Source: Bacteroidota bacterium | GTDB lineage: Bacteria; Bacteroidota; Bacteroidia; Chitinophagales; Chitinophagaceae | NCBI GenBank assembly: GCA_030706685.1 | Contig: JAUZOA010000065.1 | Span: forward strand, 1 to 33,331 | Direction of reading: 5' to 3' | Length of the DNA: 33,331 nucleotides | Part shown: positions 22,898-31,803 of the stretch, piece after piece | Layout: every line of letters begins with the position of its first letter | How positions within the stretch are numbered: the first letter of the stretch is position 1 | Program-made: the position numbers and the translations under genes | Notes under the pieces: model-generated | Told to the model about the DNA's origin: nothing | Databases searched by the model: none | Seen by the model: only the letters and a program-made list of their open reading frames with translations

Positions 22898-25348
22898 TTA
22901 GAAATTGACCCGGCTTTGTTCATCCTGTGAGCTTCCGGTGTTTCTGCGTTTCTGATTGGTTGTTTTGCCAAAGCGGTAGTTAAAAGTTATTGTCATCCAG
23001 CGGTTTTCCGGGTGATTATTGGTTTTACTGTAAAAAGTACTTTGTTCAGTATAAATATCTGTTCTCATCAGCCAGAAGGGGTCATTCATATTCAAGGTAA
23101 GGGTCCCGTTATTTTTCAGTATTTTCTTAGCGGCGCCAAATGAAAAAGAATAGGTCGGCAAAGCATGACTGTATGCACCTTCCAGCCTTTTTGAGCGGTA
23201 AATACCGCTTGCATCCAGTGTCCATCCTTTTTTCATGGGAAATTGATTGGTCACATTCATGATACATACCGTGGCGCTGGTGGCAGGCAGGTCTGCATCA
23301 GGATAGCCTGAAAAATAATTATTGAAAAGAAAAGCTGACCCGGTAAAATTCCACCACTTTTTAAGTGAATGGGAATAATTGACGCCAACTACTTCTAATC
23401 TCCTGAAGCCAATATTTTGCCGCGTCTGGATGATAATATGATTATTACCCTGTTCGACATTTGAATTGATCAAAGCAAAGGCCCCTTTGACCGTGGTATA
23501 ACCTGCTGATACATTCAACTGGTTTTTGTAATTGTAGCTTACTTCAAAATCATTTGTAAACATGGGTTGCAAACCCGGATTTCCCTCACGGATATTAAAT
23601 TGGTCAACCAGGTACTGAAACGGGTTCAGGTCCTGGTAACCCGGCCGGTTAATTCCCCTGCCATAATCGGCATTAAATGTATTGTTTTTATTGGCGGTAT
23701 AGCCCAGGAAGATAGTTGGAAATAGTTGTGTATAATTCTTTTCAAATTGAATATTCTTTGTCGCCTGGTTTCCTTTCGCATTAGTTTGCTCCAGTCTCAG
23801 ACCGGCCTGGAGCGACCATTTTTTATTTATTTTCTTATTATAGTTGACATAGGCAGCATTAATATTTTCATTATAAATGAAATGATTGCTTCTGCCTGTA
23901 TCGGTGATCCACCGGGCTTGCTGCTTATCAAACAAACTGTACTGGCCGTTATTGTCCGTTTTTACATAACTGCTTTTAATGCCGGCCTCCAATTTGGCCT
24001 CTTTTTTTAAAGGCTGAGTATAATCAACTTTTATGCTATAAATGTCCAGTTTCGCAGGGATGTAATCTTTAAGAATAAGCGGGTCCTGTAAATTGCCGCT
24101 ATTATTGTACAGGTTGTTGGCCGATACCTGGTTATTAACATTGTGATAAAACACATAATCCGCATCTGCTGTCAGCTCTTTTCCTTTTTTATCCAGCTTC
24201 TGCTGCAGGTTGACATTAAAACCCAGGTTAGATACTGAATTATGGGGTTCCGTGGAAACGGTATTATAATTGACCTTATTATGAAGGCTGTCGAATATAT
24301 CCGTGGTACCTGTTACACCGGGTTTATTATTGGTAAAGAAGCCATTTAGCCCGAAACCCAGCGTGGTGTTTTTTGAAGCGGTATAATCTGTGGTGATCCT
24401 GAAGTTGTGAGGAAGATTCGTTGTCAAAAAATATAAGTCCTCCTGCTGGTAACTATTGAAGCCGGAACCATAGTCCTTCCTGAATTCCCGGGTAGTCTGC
24501 TGATCGATGAAGTTTTTTGTATAAGAAAATCCGTAGTTGAAGGTGGTATTGAACTTATTTTTCTTCCAGTTCAGCGTAAGATTATCCCGGTTCTTAAAGT
24601 AGTATCCGAATATAGCGCTGGTGTTGATGCTGCCATTAAAGCCATTGGCCAGGTTCTTCTTCGTTTTGAGGTTGATGATCCCTGAAATGCCGGCCGCGTC
24701 ATACTTTGAAGAGGGTCTTGTCATCAGCTCCACCTGGTCCAACTGGGCCGCCGGTATGCTGCGAAGATAATTCGTGAGGTCTTTCCCGGTGAGGTAACTC
24801 ATCTTTCCATCAATAAAAATGGCCGTCCCCTGTTTGCCATTGAGACTGATATTATCATTTTCATCAATCATCACTCCCGGCGATTTTTCCAATACATCAA
24901 AGGCGGATTGACCGGCGTTTACAGGAGATGAAGCTACATTGATAACCAGTTTGTCAATCGTTCTTTCAATAAAAGGTTTTTGCGCCGCTACTTTTACAGC
25001 AGTTAAATCTTTAGGTACCGGGATTAAATTCACCGGCGGAAGAACCGCTACCGGCCCGGCGACATTCAATTCAACCATATTACTGCTGTATTTGCTGAAA
25101 CCAACAGCCGTCACTAAGATGATATATTTCCCGTCAGCAAGCCTGTTGAATTCAAATTGGCCCTGTTTATCAGGTAACGCCGATTTAACAACAGAAGAAT
25201 CATTTTGCCTGAGCAACAAAACAGTGGCGGCCACGGCCGGTTGCCCCCCGGCCGTATGAATAGTACCTGATATTTTCCCGTTCCCTGTTTGAGCGATCAC
25301 CAATAAAAAATACAGGCAAGAGGGGATGAGTAAAATAATTTTTTTCAT
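22898..25348 (-). CDS. Outer-membrane receptor: CarboxypepD_reg-like, plug and OMP_b-brl_3 barrel
   Basis: The ATG at 25348 gives 816 aa with a signal peptide (MKKIILLIPSCLYFLLVIAQ). A carboxypeptidase-regulatory-like beta-sandwich follows (about 24-95, G-K-I-S-G-T-I ... G-Q-F-E-F-N-R-L-A-D-G-K-Y). The plug-like part (about 130-220) has S-A-F-D-V-L-E-K-S-P-G-V and I-F-I-D-G-K with S-S-K-Y-D-A-A-G-I-S-G-I-I-N-L. A long Tyr/Asn-rich beta-barrel region runs to about 800. This architecture is the outer membrane beta-barrel (OMP_b-brl_3) type, related to TonB-dependent receptors but without a SusD partner. It is divergent from a LytS/LytTR pair. An attenuator-like hairpin sits in its leader. Confidence 0.9.
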   Translation of the reverse strand: MKKIILLIPSCLYFLLVIAQTGNGKISGTIHTAGGQPAVAATVLLLRQNDSSVVKSALPDKQGQFEFNRLADGKYIILVTAVGFSKYSSNMVELNVAGPVAVLPPVNLIPVPKDLTAVKVAAQKPFIERTIDKLVINVASSPVNAGQSAFDVLEKSPGVMIDENDNISLNGKQGTAIFIDGKMSYLTGKDLTNYLRSIPAAQLDQVELMTRPSSKYDAAGISGIINLKTKKNLANGFNGSINTSAIFGYYFKNRDNLTLNWKKNKFNTTFNYGFSYTKNFIDQQTTREFRKDYGSGFNSYQQEDLYFLTTNLPHNFRITTDYTASKNTTLGFGLNGFFTNNKPGVTGTTDIFDSLHNKVNYNTVSTEPHNSVSNLGFNVNLQQKLDKKGKELTADADYVFYHNVNNQVSANNLYNNSGNLQDPLILKDYIPAKLDIYSIKVDYTQPLKKEAKLEAGIKSSYVKTDNNGQYSLFDKQQARWITDTGRSNHFIYNENINAAYVNYNKKINKKWSLQAGLRLEQTNAKGNQATKNIQFEKNYTQLFPTIFLGYTANKNNTFNADYGRGINRPGYQDLNPFQYLVDQFNIREGNPGLQPMFTNDFEVSYNYKNQLNVSAGYTTVKGAFALINSNVEQGNNHIIIQTRQNIGFRRLEVVGVNYSHSLKKWWNFTGSAFLFNNYFSGYPDADLPATSATVCIMNVTNQFPMKKGWTLDASGIYRSKRLEGAYSHALPTYSFSFGAAKKILKNNGTLTLNMNDPFWLMRTDIYTEQSTFYSKTNNHPENRWMTITFNYRFGKTTNQKRRNTGSSQDEQSRVNF

Positions 25349-25370
25349 GATGTTTACAATTTTCATTTCA

Positions 25371-25401
25371 TAAAAATCAGGGATAAAATAACAGCCCTGA
25401 T
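25371..25401 (-). terminator. Terminator/attenuator-like hairpin in the receptor leader
   Basis: On the minus strand ATCAGGG pairs with CCCTGAT around a 12-nt loop and is followed by TTTTTA (25371-25375), 22 nt before the receptor ATG. The position in a 5' leader makes attenuation possible. With only 7 bp, an unregulated structure is also plausible. Confidence 0.4.
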
Positions 25402-25452
25402 CAATAATTCACTTAGGGAGGCGATTCGGGGAAATAAACAGGATGGGTGTTT

Positions 25453-25474
25453 GTTAACTGTCTTTACAGTTGAC
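25453..25474. promoter_or_regulatory. Candidate LytTR-type binding dyad
   Basis: GTTAACTGT-cttt-ACAGTTGAC is a nearly perfect palindrome in the 214-nt divergent spacer. Each arm, read outward (ACAGTTAAC and ACAGTTGAC), fits 8 of 9 positions of the AgrA/LytTR half-site pattern (A/T)(A/C)(A/C)GTTN(A/G)(G/T). A related ACAGTCATT follows at 25496. Classical LytTR sites are direct repeats, so the inverted layout is a caveat. Confidence 0.45.
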
Positions 25475-25562
25475 AAATGAATTTTGTACCCGGAAACAGT
25501 CATTTAGTATAAAAACGCCCCGCTGTATTACAAGCAATGATGTAATTCTCTAATTTCATATC

Positions 25563-26699
25563 ATGCACGACATACCTTTCCTGTTTTCCAATAAGAAAAA
25601 GTACTGGCTGGCCCGGCACGTTACGTTCTGGGTAGTTACGTATGTGGGATTGGCATCGGTAGGAGTAGTTATGCCCTCATTTTTCAGCGGGGAAGCCAAT
25701 AACAGGTTCCGGGAATATTTTCTTGTACCCGTTCTTTATTTGCCCGCCCAGTTGTTCCTGGTATATAGCTTACTGTATTTTGTCATACCCCGTTATCTTC
25801 TCAGGCTTAAATACAGGCAGGCCTTTTTATGGGTAATCTTTTTTTCTATCGTGGCAGGAGTAATCGCCGCGGTATTCTATTCGTTATTCATTGATTCTAT
25901 CCGCATTTATTTTTTTCAATACAGGCATGGCGGAAAGCTTGAAGCTTTGCCAATTGTTTACAGCCTTTCCTCGGGCTTTATTAACGGGCTTCGTTACGCA
26001 CTGACGGTAAGTGGTTTTGCCGCAGCGATCAAACTGATGAAACACTGGTATGAGAAAGAATATCGCAATAGCATCCTGCAAAAGGAAAAACTGAACGCGG
26101 AATTGGTTTCGCTAAAAGCACAACTGCATCCGCATTTTTTATTCAATACGCTGAACAATATTTATTCCATCACGGAGAACGTTTCTCCGCTTGCCTCCGA
26201 AATGCTCGTGAAACTGTCCGATATGCTCCGGTATATTTTATATGAATGCAATCTGCCGCTGGTAAAACTGTCCCAGGAGATCAAACTCATTCAAGATTAT
26301 ATCGAGCTGGAAAAGATCAGGTATACCCGGAGCCTGGACCTCGATATGTCATTACCGGACAACCCCGGCACTTATATGATCACCCCATTGCTATTATTGC
26401 CACTGGCGGAAAATTGTTTCAAACACGGCAGCAGTAAGCTCCTCGAACAAGCCTGGATAAAGATACAGGTAGAACTAAAAGAAAATATGCTGCATGTCAA
26501 GATGATCAACGGGAAACCGGCCTCCGAGGCCGGAAAAGAAGTCGCTTACGGTATTGGCCTGGGAAATTTGCAAAAAAGACTTGACCTGCTTTACCCGGGC
26601 AAATATGAATTTAAAATAATTTCGGAGGAGGAAGTTTTCGTGGTCAACCTTAAACTGGAATTGGAAAAACAGAAAGAAACAGTTTTTGCCAATGGATAA
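25563..26699 (+). CDS. LytS/YehU-type sensor histidine kinase
   Basis: The 378-aa protein has four predicted membrane helices (about 20-40, 53-75, 88-110 and 130-155) with no large extracytoplasmic loop, then a short coiled linker (E-K-E-Y-R-N-S-I-L-Q-K-E-K-L-N-A-E-L). The His_kinase domain (PF06580 type) carries L-K-A-Q-L-H-P-H-F-L-F-N-T-L-N-N (phosphoacceptor His191), the N-box L-L-L-L-P-L-A-E-N-C-F-K-H-G and a late Y-G-I-G-L-G-N-L-Q-K-R-L. The ligand is unknown. It overlaps the LytTR gene by a few nucleotides, so the two are translationally coupled. The divergent receptor is the likely target. Confidence 0.95.
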   Translation: MHDIPFLFSNKKKYWLARHVTFWVVTYVGLASVGVVMPSFFSGEANNRFREYFLVPVLYLPAQLFLVYSLLYFVIPRYLLRLKYRQAFLWVIFFSIVAGVIAAVFYSLFIDSIRIYFFQYRHGGKLEALPIVYSLSSGFINGLRYALTVSGFAAAIKLMKHWYEKEYRNSILQKEKLNAELVSLKAQLHPHFLFNTLNNIYSITENVSPLASEMLVKLSDMLRYILYECNLPLVKLSQEIKLIQDYIELEKIRYTRSLDLDMSLPDNPGTYMITPLLLLPLAENCFKHGSSKLLEQAWIKIQVELKENMLHVKMINGKPASEAGKEVAYGIGLGNLQKRLDLLYPGKYEFKIISEEEVFVVNLKLELEKQKETVFANG

Positions 26700-27423
26700 A
26701 GCGATTAATATACTGAATTGTGTGATCATAGATGACGAGCCCCTTGCCAGGGAGGTGATCCATCGTTTTATTGAAAGAATACCCTCCCTCCGCGCCGTAG
26801 CCGAATGTTCCAATGCCATCCAGGCAATGACTGTTCTTCAGCAAAATGACGTTCATCTGCTATTTGTAGATATCCAGATGCCGGAGATATTAGGTACTGA
26901 GTTCATAAAAATTCTTAAGAATCCCCCGAAAGTCATCATTACCACCGCTTACCCGCAATACGCACTCGAAGGATATGAACTGGACGTTGTGGATTATCTG
27001 CTCAAGCCCATACAGTTTGAACGCTTCCTGAAAGCCATTAATAAAGTTCTTCAACAAACGGGTATTGCGTCACAGGCTTTGCCACCAGCACCTGAAAAGC
27101 AGCCTGTAAAAAACGATCCTTACTTATATTTCCGCACCGACAGGAAGATGATGAAAGTAATGATCGCGGATATTATTTATATTGAAGGAATGAAGAACTA
27201 CATCAAAATTGTGACGGGGAATGGGGCTATTATTACCAAATATTCCATGGCTGCAGCAGAAGCCATGCTTCCCGAAGATCTCTTTATCAGGGTGCATCGT
27301 TCGTATATTGTGCCCAAGGCCAAAATAAGGTCTTTTACCAGCGAAACGATCGGTATCGGCAATAAGGAGATCCCGATAGGAAAATTATACAGGAATGAAG
27401 TGTTGAAGTCGCTGTCGTTATGA
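26686..27423 (+). CDS. LytTR-type response regulator
   Basis: The 245-aa protein has a receiver domain with acidic pair D16-D17, phosphoacceptor Asp62 (L-L-F-V-D-I-Q-M-P) and Lys107 (Y-L-L-K-P-I). The LytTR DNA-binding domain (about 143-245) has I-I-Y-I-E-G-M-K-N-Y-I-K-I and F-I-R-V-H-R-S-Y-I-V. The first Met (26686) overlaps the kinase gene by 14 nt; the second (26692) overlaps by 8 nt. Both are acceptable. This is the partner of the LytS kinase, expected to bind direct ACAGTT-type repeats, and candidates lie 5' of the kinase gene. Confidence 0.95.
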   Translation: MPMDKAINILNCVIIDDEPLAREVIHRFIERIPSLRAVAECSNAIQAMTVLQQNDVHLLFVDIQMPEILGTEFIKILKNPPKVIITTAYPQYALEGYELDVVDYLLKPIQFERFLKAINKVLQQTGIASQALPPAPEKQPVKNDPYLYFRTDRKMMKVMIADIIYIEGMKNYIKIVTGNGAIITKYSMAAAEAMLPEDLFIRVHRSYIVPKAKIRSFTSETIGIGNKEIPIGKLYRNEVLKSLSL

Positions 27424-27473
27424 AACCGGCCGCTCAATAATTTACCCGCATAAAATTAACAGTGGGAATACTT

Positions 27474-27510
27474 CATAAAAAAACACCCCGCCAATCTAAG
27501 CCGGGGTGTC
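27474..27510 (-). terminator. Intrinsic terminator (minus strand) for the alpha-amylase gene
   Basis: On the minus strand ACACCCCG pairs with CGGGGTGT (27483-27490 with 27502-27509) and is followed by GTTTTTTT (complement of 27474-27482). It is oriented for the amylase gene, whose stop is at 27533. The plus strand has no T-tract here, so the convergent LytTR gene lacks a clear terminator. Confidence 0.75.
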
Positions 27511-27532
27511 AGGCCAATGATTAAAAGTTTAT

Positions 27533-29956
27533 TTATTTCCGGATGACGATCTTACCCGTATCAACATGTTCACCGGAAACATATTTATAAATATAAACGC
27601 CGCTGTTATTTAAAGTAAAAGCTTTGTTGTACCGGCCTTTGTTCAAAACACCATTTACCAAAGTACTGACTAATCTTCCATTGGCATCATATACTTCCAG
27701 TTGTACATGATCCCTATTCGCCACGTTGTATGCAAAAGTTGTTTCGCCGGTGGAAGGATTAGGGTACACGCTGATACTATTTACAAGAGCTGTCGCCGAA
27801 ACAGTATCGGCCGGAACGACTGGATGAGCCACCCTGAGCGCCGTATACTCAGATTGCAAAGCCCAAATTGCATAGCCGCGTGCCGGGGCATATACATGTA
27901 CGCGGCCATCTGCGGCAACCATGGTCTTTTGTGATGTATCGAGCAGATTAACCAGCACCTGGTTTTTCCAATCAGCATAACCACTGGTAGCCGTACCATT
28001 GGGTGATCCATCGTTATCTACCCAGATTCCTCTTGTAAGGTTGTCGTTATTATTGATCACCAGGATAGCGCCGCTCTTTGTACCATTGCCTTGCCTGCGT
28101 GCCGCATATACATTCCAGGTATCGCCCGCAAACGTGGTAACGCCATTCGGATTGGGTTCACTTACAGGGTTGCCCTGCTGTGTCAATACGATCAGCGAAC
28201 CTCCTAAATATTTGCTCCGCAAAGAAATCAGCTTATTAATATCGTTATTTAATGATCCCGGCGCTGTCACCTTCAGGGAAGTATCATTGTTGTCCACCTG
28301 CGTGACGCCATAATATTGCGGATAGAATAAACAAGGCCTTCCTTCATGAAAAAGAATATAGGCATAGCCCATTTTCCAGTCCTTGCTCACCCATTTATCA
28401 TGTTCTTTTCCTGTGTCATGGTTTTCCAAAAAAGTTACGACGGATGTGCCCGAAAGGGAATTGCCTGTATTGTCTCTTACCATGCCTGCATTGTTCAGGT
28501 TTGCCATATTGAAGCTGGCGCCATTACCATTCGTCATGCTGGTGAGCGTATTCTTCAGGGGGAAGTCGAATACGTCGGCATCGGTTCCCAGCCCGGCAAG
28601 ATCATTCACCCAGTTTTTCAACCGGTATTTATAACCCGTAAAATATTCGCCAACAATAAATCGCTGCGACCCTGATTTCAAGGGAAGATTATTCACCCAT
28701 GATGAAACCATTCCTTCCTGGAAACCGCGCACAAAATCGAGGCGGAAACCATCATACCCGATCGTATTGCTCAGCCAGACGCCCCAGGCCTTCAACCTGT
28801 TTTGTACTACGGTATCGAAAGTATTCAGGTCATTGCCAAACCATTTGGTGTTGGGGACAAGCTGATCTTCAAAACCGCCTTCGGTACTTCCTCCATCACC
28901 AAGAAAGTCGGCGGCGTCTACCGGGTGAAAATTAGTATAACCCCATGTATAATTCGCTTCACCGGTTCCGGTATGATTGACGAAATCAATATTGGTAGCG
29001 GTATAAGCTTTCAGCGAAGTGCCCGCGAGGTTACTGCCATTGTACCATACGGCCGATGGATAATAAGCGTTGGATTGAGCGGCCCATTGCCATTGCCAGT
29101 TGCCGCCTGCATCCGTGCCTTCCCGCCGGGCAGTAAGCGTGATCTCTATCGTATGCGCTGAAGACAATGTGATTTTATATTCGTCAATATCTGTGTTGCT
29201 TTCCATATGGGCGCTGTATGTTTTCTGATCATCCGCCACATTATTCTGACCATTGCCATTATTGGGTTCGTATTCCCATAACTGTGAAGGCTGCGAGGGG
29301 GGTGCGTTGTCTGTAAATTTAAATTTTACATCATAACCTCTTTCACCGACAGCGCCACCATAGTTCAGGAAGAAACCGCTGATCTGGATATAATAATCAC
29401 CCGCTGATGCATTGGGAATGATCCAGCGTATCTCGTTGGTGGGAAAAGGGACGCGCTGCGTGCCACCTGAAATAGCCTTATTAAATACATAAGTTTTCAC
29501 AGCAGGGTTATCACCGCTTTCTTCGGAATCTGTATTATTTCCATAGGTATGGTTTAAAATAACATCAGCGTACATGTCCATGTAAGGAGCGCCGCCTGCC
29601 GTACTATGTGCCGTGCTGATCAGGTTCAGTAATTCGGATTTGGAACCGAAGCGGGTCTCCGTACTTCCTTTCTGGTTATAGGCGCCGAGATCATAATGAT
29701 CAAATATCCCATAACCCATATCCGATATGCCCCAGTTTCCTTTTGAAGGCGGTGGCATCCAGAGGGCCCGGATACCGGCGGTTTTCATCGCAGGAATTTT
29801 AGCGTTGAGTGAATCGTACCAGAAACCGTTCTTGCCGGCTTCATTTACCGGCACGTTCCAGTAAAAAGCCTGCATCATCACATCGTTTTGCGCATGCAGC
29901 TCATAACAGCAGATTAAAATACAAATTGCAGTTACCAGGTTGTTTTTCTTTTTCAT
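27533..29956 (-). CDS. Secreted alpha-amylase (GH13) with large B-domain insertion and T9SS type A domain
   Basis: The 807-aa protein has a signal peptide (MKKKNNLVTAICILICCYEL). The GH13 barrel shows D-V-I-L-N-H (131-136), nucleophile G-F-R-L-D-F-V-R (Asp407), acid/base I-V-G-E-Y (Glu437) and F-L-E-N-H-D-T (Asp514), so it should be active on alpha-1,4-glucans such as starch. Between about 140 and 340, where the B-domain lies, is a long insertion with F-F-L-N-Y-G-G and I-D-E-Y-K-I-T-L beta-type segments. The last 80 or so residues begin near S-V-Y-P-N-P-S-T-G-E-T-T-F and end V-D-T-G-K-I-V-I-R-K, the T9SS type A sorting domain. Extracellular; no SusC/D genes adjoin. Confidence 0.93.
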   Translation of the reverse strand: MKKKNNLVTAICILICCYELHAQNDVMMQAFYWNVPVNEAGKNGFWYDSLNAKIPAMKTAGIRALWMPPPSKGNWGISDMGYGIFDHYDLGAYNQKGSTETRFGSKSELLNLISTAHSTAGGAPYMDMYADVILNHTYGNNTDSEESGDNPAVKTYVFNKAISGGTQRVPFPTNEIRWIIPNASAGDYYIQISGFFLNYGGAVGERGYDVKFKFTDNAPPSQPSQLWEYEPNNGNGQNNVADDQKTYSAHMESNTDIDEYKITLSSAHTIEITLTARREGTDAGGNWQWQWAAQSNAYYPSAVWYNGSNLAGTSLKAYTATNIDFVNHTGTGEANYTWGYTNFHPVDAADFLGDGGSTEGGFEDQLVPNTKWFGNDLNTFDTVVQNRLKAWGVWLSNTIGYDGFRLDFVRGFQEGMVSSWVNNLPLKSGSQRFIVGEYFTGYKYRLKNWVNDLAGLGTDADVFDFPLKNTLTSMTNGNGASFNMANLNNAGMVRDNTGNSLSGTSVVTFLENHDTGKEHDKWVSKDWKMGYAYILFHEGRPCLFYPQYYGVTQVDNNDTSLKVTAPGSLNNDINKLISLRSKYLGGSLIVLTQQGNPVSEPNPNGVTTFAGDTWNVYAARRQGNGTKSGAILVINNNDNLTRGIWVDNDGSPNGTATSGYADWKNQVLVNLLDTSQKTMVAADGRVHVYAPARGYAIWALQSEYTALRVAHPVVPADTVSATALVNSISVYPNPSTGETTFAYNVANRDHVQLEVYDANGRLVSTLVNGVLNKGRYNKAFTLNNSGVYIYKYVSGEHVDTGKIVIRK

Positions 29957-30273
29957 ACTGTAAGTGTTTAATGTATAGGAAAATCATATGACAAGTTTTA
30001 CGGCCAGGCTTTAGTGAACGGGGCTACAAAAGCTGTATAAAGCTTCACGTTACTGAGCGAGGCAGTTTTAAAAAAGAGGTGCTACTATTTCATTGCCAGG
30101 GTTGCTATCGCTTTGGCCAGGAGACGAAGCTGTCTCGGTGGAAGATTATCCTGGTTCCATTTGCAAGTTCAGCAATTTTGGACAATAAACCATCAACGAG
30201 CCATGATGATTTCAAAAAAACCGGCCAGGATCAGTAATCCTGGTACCGGTGTTTGGTGCTTTATTAAATAAAA
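29957..30273. other. 317-nt spacer; holds the metalloprotease terminator and amylase upstream region
   Basis: The metalloprotease terminator is at 30213-30250. The remainder is the amylase 5' region, in which I see no clear -7/-33 pair and no operator. No gene is supported. Confidence 0.5.
30213..30250 (-). terminator. Intrinsic terminator for the metalloprotease gene (minus strand)
   Basis: On the minus strand ACCGG-TA-CCAGGAT pairs with ATCCTGG-CCGGT around TACTG, followed by TTTTTTTG. It starts 24 nt after the metalloprotease stop at 30274. Strong stem plus U-tract. Confidence 0.85.
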
Positions 30274-31416
30274 CTACGGCGCACTTACATTTATCGTATA
30301 TCCTCCAAATCCATCACCGGCCGGGACAAAAGGCTGATTAGAAGATACCCTTACCCGCAGATATTTTTTCCCGCTGATTACTACGTTTACATCTGTGCCG
30401 GCCGGATCATCATATACTGTTACCAACTGGCCATTCGTGTTGTACACTTCCAATGCAAGATCGCTGTTGCCATTTGATGTAACCTTTATCCGCTTTGAAT
30501 AAATATCATTTTTCAGGAAGGCATCTTTATCCGTTGCATTTTCCAAAATACCTGTCTTTGTACCGTTGGAAGGAAGCTGAACAGTACTGCTGTTAAAAGA
30601 AGAACCGTAATCATCCGCTTTGGCGCCGGATACAGATTTTATTATTTCCATATCGTTTTGCCACTGATCGCAACCAAGAATAGATTGCCCATTGTGCCAG
30701 GTAACCAGGTTCTGGTAATAAGACAGGCCCATGACAGGCGCCCAGCCCAGCGCATTGGACCCAAACCCGCTATGATATTCTTCCTGCAAAACGCAATCGG
30801 CCGAATACCTTGATTGATGCCGGAGACCAAATGTATGGCCCAGCTCATGAGCAACGCTTCCTGCGATATATTTTGGGTTATACAGTAATACATCACAAAA
30901 AACAAAACAAGGTGTATTGTCTCCCCACGACATGCTGCTGATAAAAGATAGTCCTCCTATATTCCCGAATTGCCCCGTCATGTTATAGGTAAGGATACAA
31001 CGCATTCTTCTTGCAGGCGCTGCGGCCTGGTAGTCCTGTTCGCTTTGCGTCACTTTCACAAAAAAGCCACTGTAGTCCTCCGCGACACCCTGCATAATAT
31101 AATCTTTCATGGAGTTGGTAAGCAATGATGCAGGAACGGCCGGGCAATTGATCGTTCCGGAAGGATCCCATACACTGTTTTGTACCTGCTGGCCATTGAA
31201 ATCTATGAGGAGAACTACCGGGGTTTGTGCCGGCGTTTTTGTTCTTGATGCCGCTGCCGTTCTTGCAGCATCTTCGCGCACAGCACAAAGTTGCGGTACT
31301 TGTTGTGAACTTGTGGAAGAAGGAGAGAGGCTTTCTTCTTTTGTACTGATTGTTTTCTTACAGGCGGTTAAAAGACAAAGAAGGGAAATAATAATTCCCG
31401 GAACATTCTTGCTCAT
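30274..31416 (-). CDS. Metzincin-type metalloprotease lipoprotein with PPC-like domain
   Basis: The 380-aa protein opens with a lipoprotein signal (MSKNVPGIIISLLCLLTACK; lipobox L-T-A-C, Cys19), then a Ser/Thr/Lys-rich linker (about 20-65). The catalytic domain has H-E-L-G-H-T-F-G-L-R-H (H190, E191, H194, H200) and a later V-M-G Met-turn (Met229), so it is a metzincin. The C-terminal part (about 285-380, D-K-D-A-F through V-N-V-V-I-S-G-K-K-Y-L-R-V-R-V) resembles a prepeptidase C-terminal (PPC) domain. It is predicted to be anchored in the cell envelope and to degrade peptide or protein substrates; the substrate is unknown. Confidence 0.9.
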   Translation of the reverse strand: MSKNVPGIIISLLCLLTACKKTISTKEESLSPSSTSSQQVPQLCAVREDAARTAAASRTKTPAQTPVVLLIDFNGQQVQNSVWDPSGTINCPAVPASLLTNSMKDYIMQGVAEDYSGFFVKVTQSEQDYQAAAPARRMRCILTYNMTGQFGNIGGLSFISSMSWGDNTPCFVFCDVLLYNPKYIAGSVAHELGHTFGLRHQSRYSADCVLQEEYHSGFGSNALGWAPVMGLSYYQNLVTWHNGQSILGCDQWQNDMEIIKSVSGAKADDYGSSFNSSTVQLPSNGTKTGILENATDKDAFLKNDIYSKRIKVTSNGNSDLALEVYNTNGQLVTVYDDPAGTDVNVVISGKKYLRVRVSSNQPFVPAGDGFGGYTINVSAP

Positions 31417-31803
31417 GGTTTAGAATTTATGTGAGAAAATAGTTGGGTTGTTCCAGGAATCAGATAGTAATGATATTCCTTATAATAAGATCATCCTGTT
31501 CTTATTAAAAATGATCTATAGGTAACAGGTATTTAAAAAATGATAAAAATAAACGAAGGGTCTTACGCAGGAGAACCGGGATATTAAAGGAGATTCACGG
31601 GAATTGGAAATAATCAACTGGTTGGACGACCTGGTGCAAGGTAGGGTATTTGAATATCCTCCGGGATGACTTAAAAATTTCTTGATTGCACACAATTATA
31701 GCAGTAGGGGAAAACTTGTAGTGGGAATCTATTGATGACGGGTAGATTCTTTCGAACCCTGCTACCCGTCATATTGCTTTAATCTCCTATATGGGTATAG
31801 AAC
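31417..31803. other. 387-nt spacer with several dyads; no gene
   Basis: A 9-bp inverted repeat GACGGGTAG (31737-31745) and CTACCCGTC (31762-31770) lies 34 nt past the ICL-like stop on the minus strand and probably ends that message, though no T-tract follows. AGATCAT and ATGATCT (about 31487-31516) form a further dyad upstream of the metalloprotease, a candidate promoter-proximal operator. No ORF has support. Confidence 0.45.
31737..31770 (-). terminator. Possible 3' stem-loop after the ICL-like gene
   Basis: A perfect 9-bp stem (31737-31745 with 31762-31770) with a 16-nt loop lies 34 nt downstream of the minus-strand stop at 31804. The lack of a U-tract makes intrinsic termination uncertain. 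Confidence 0.4.
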
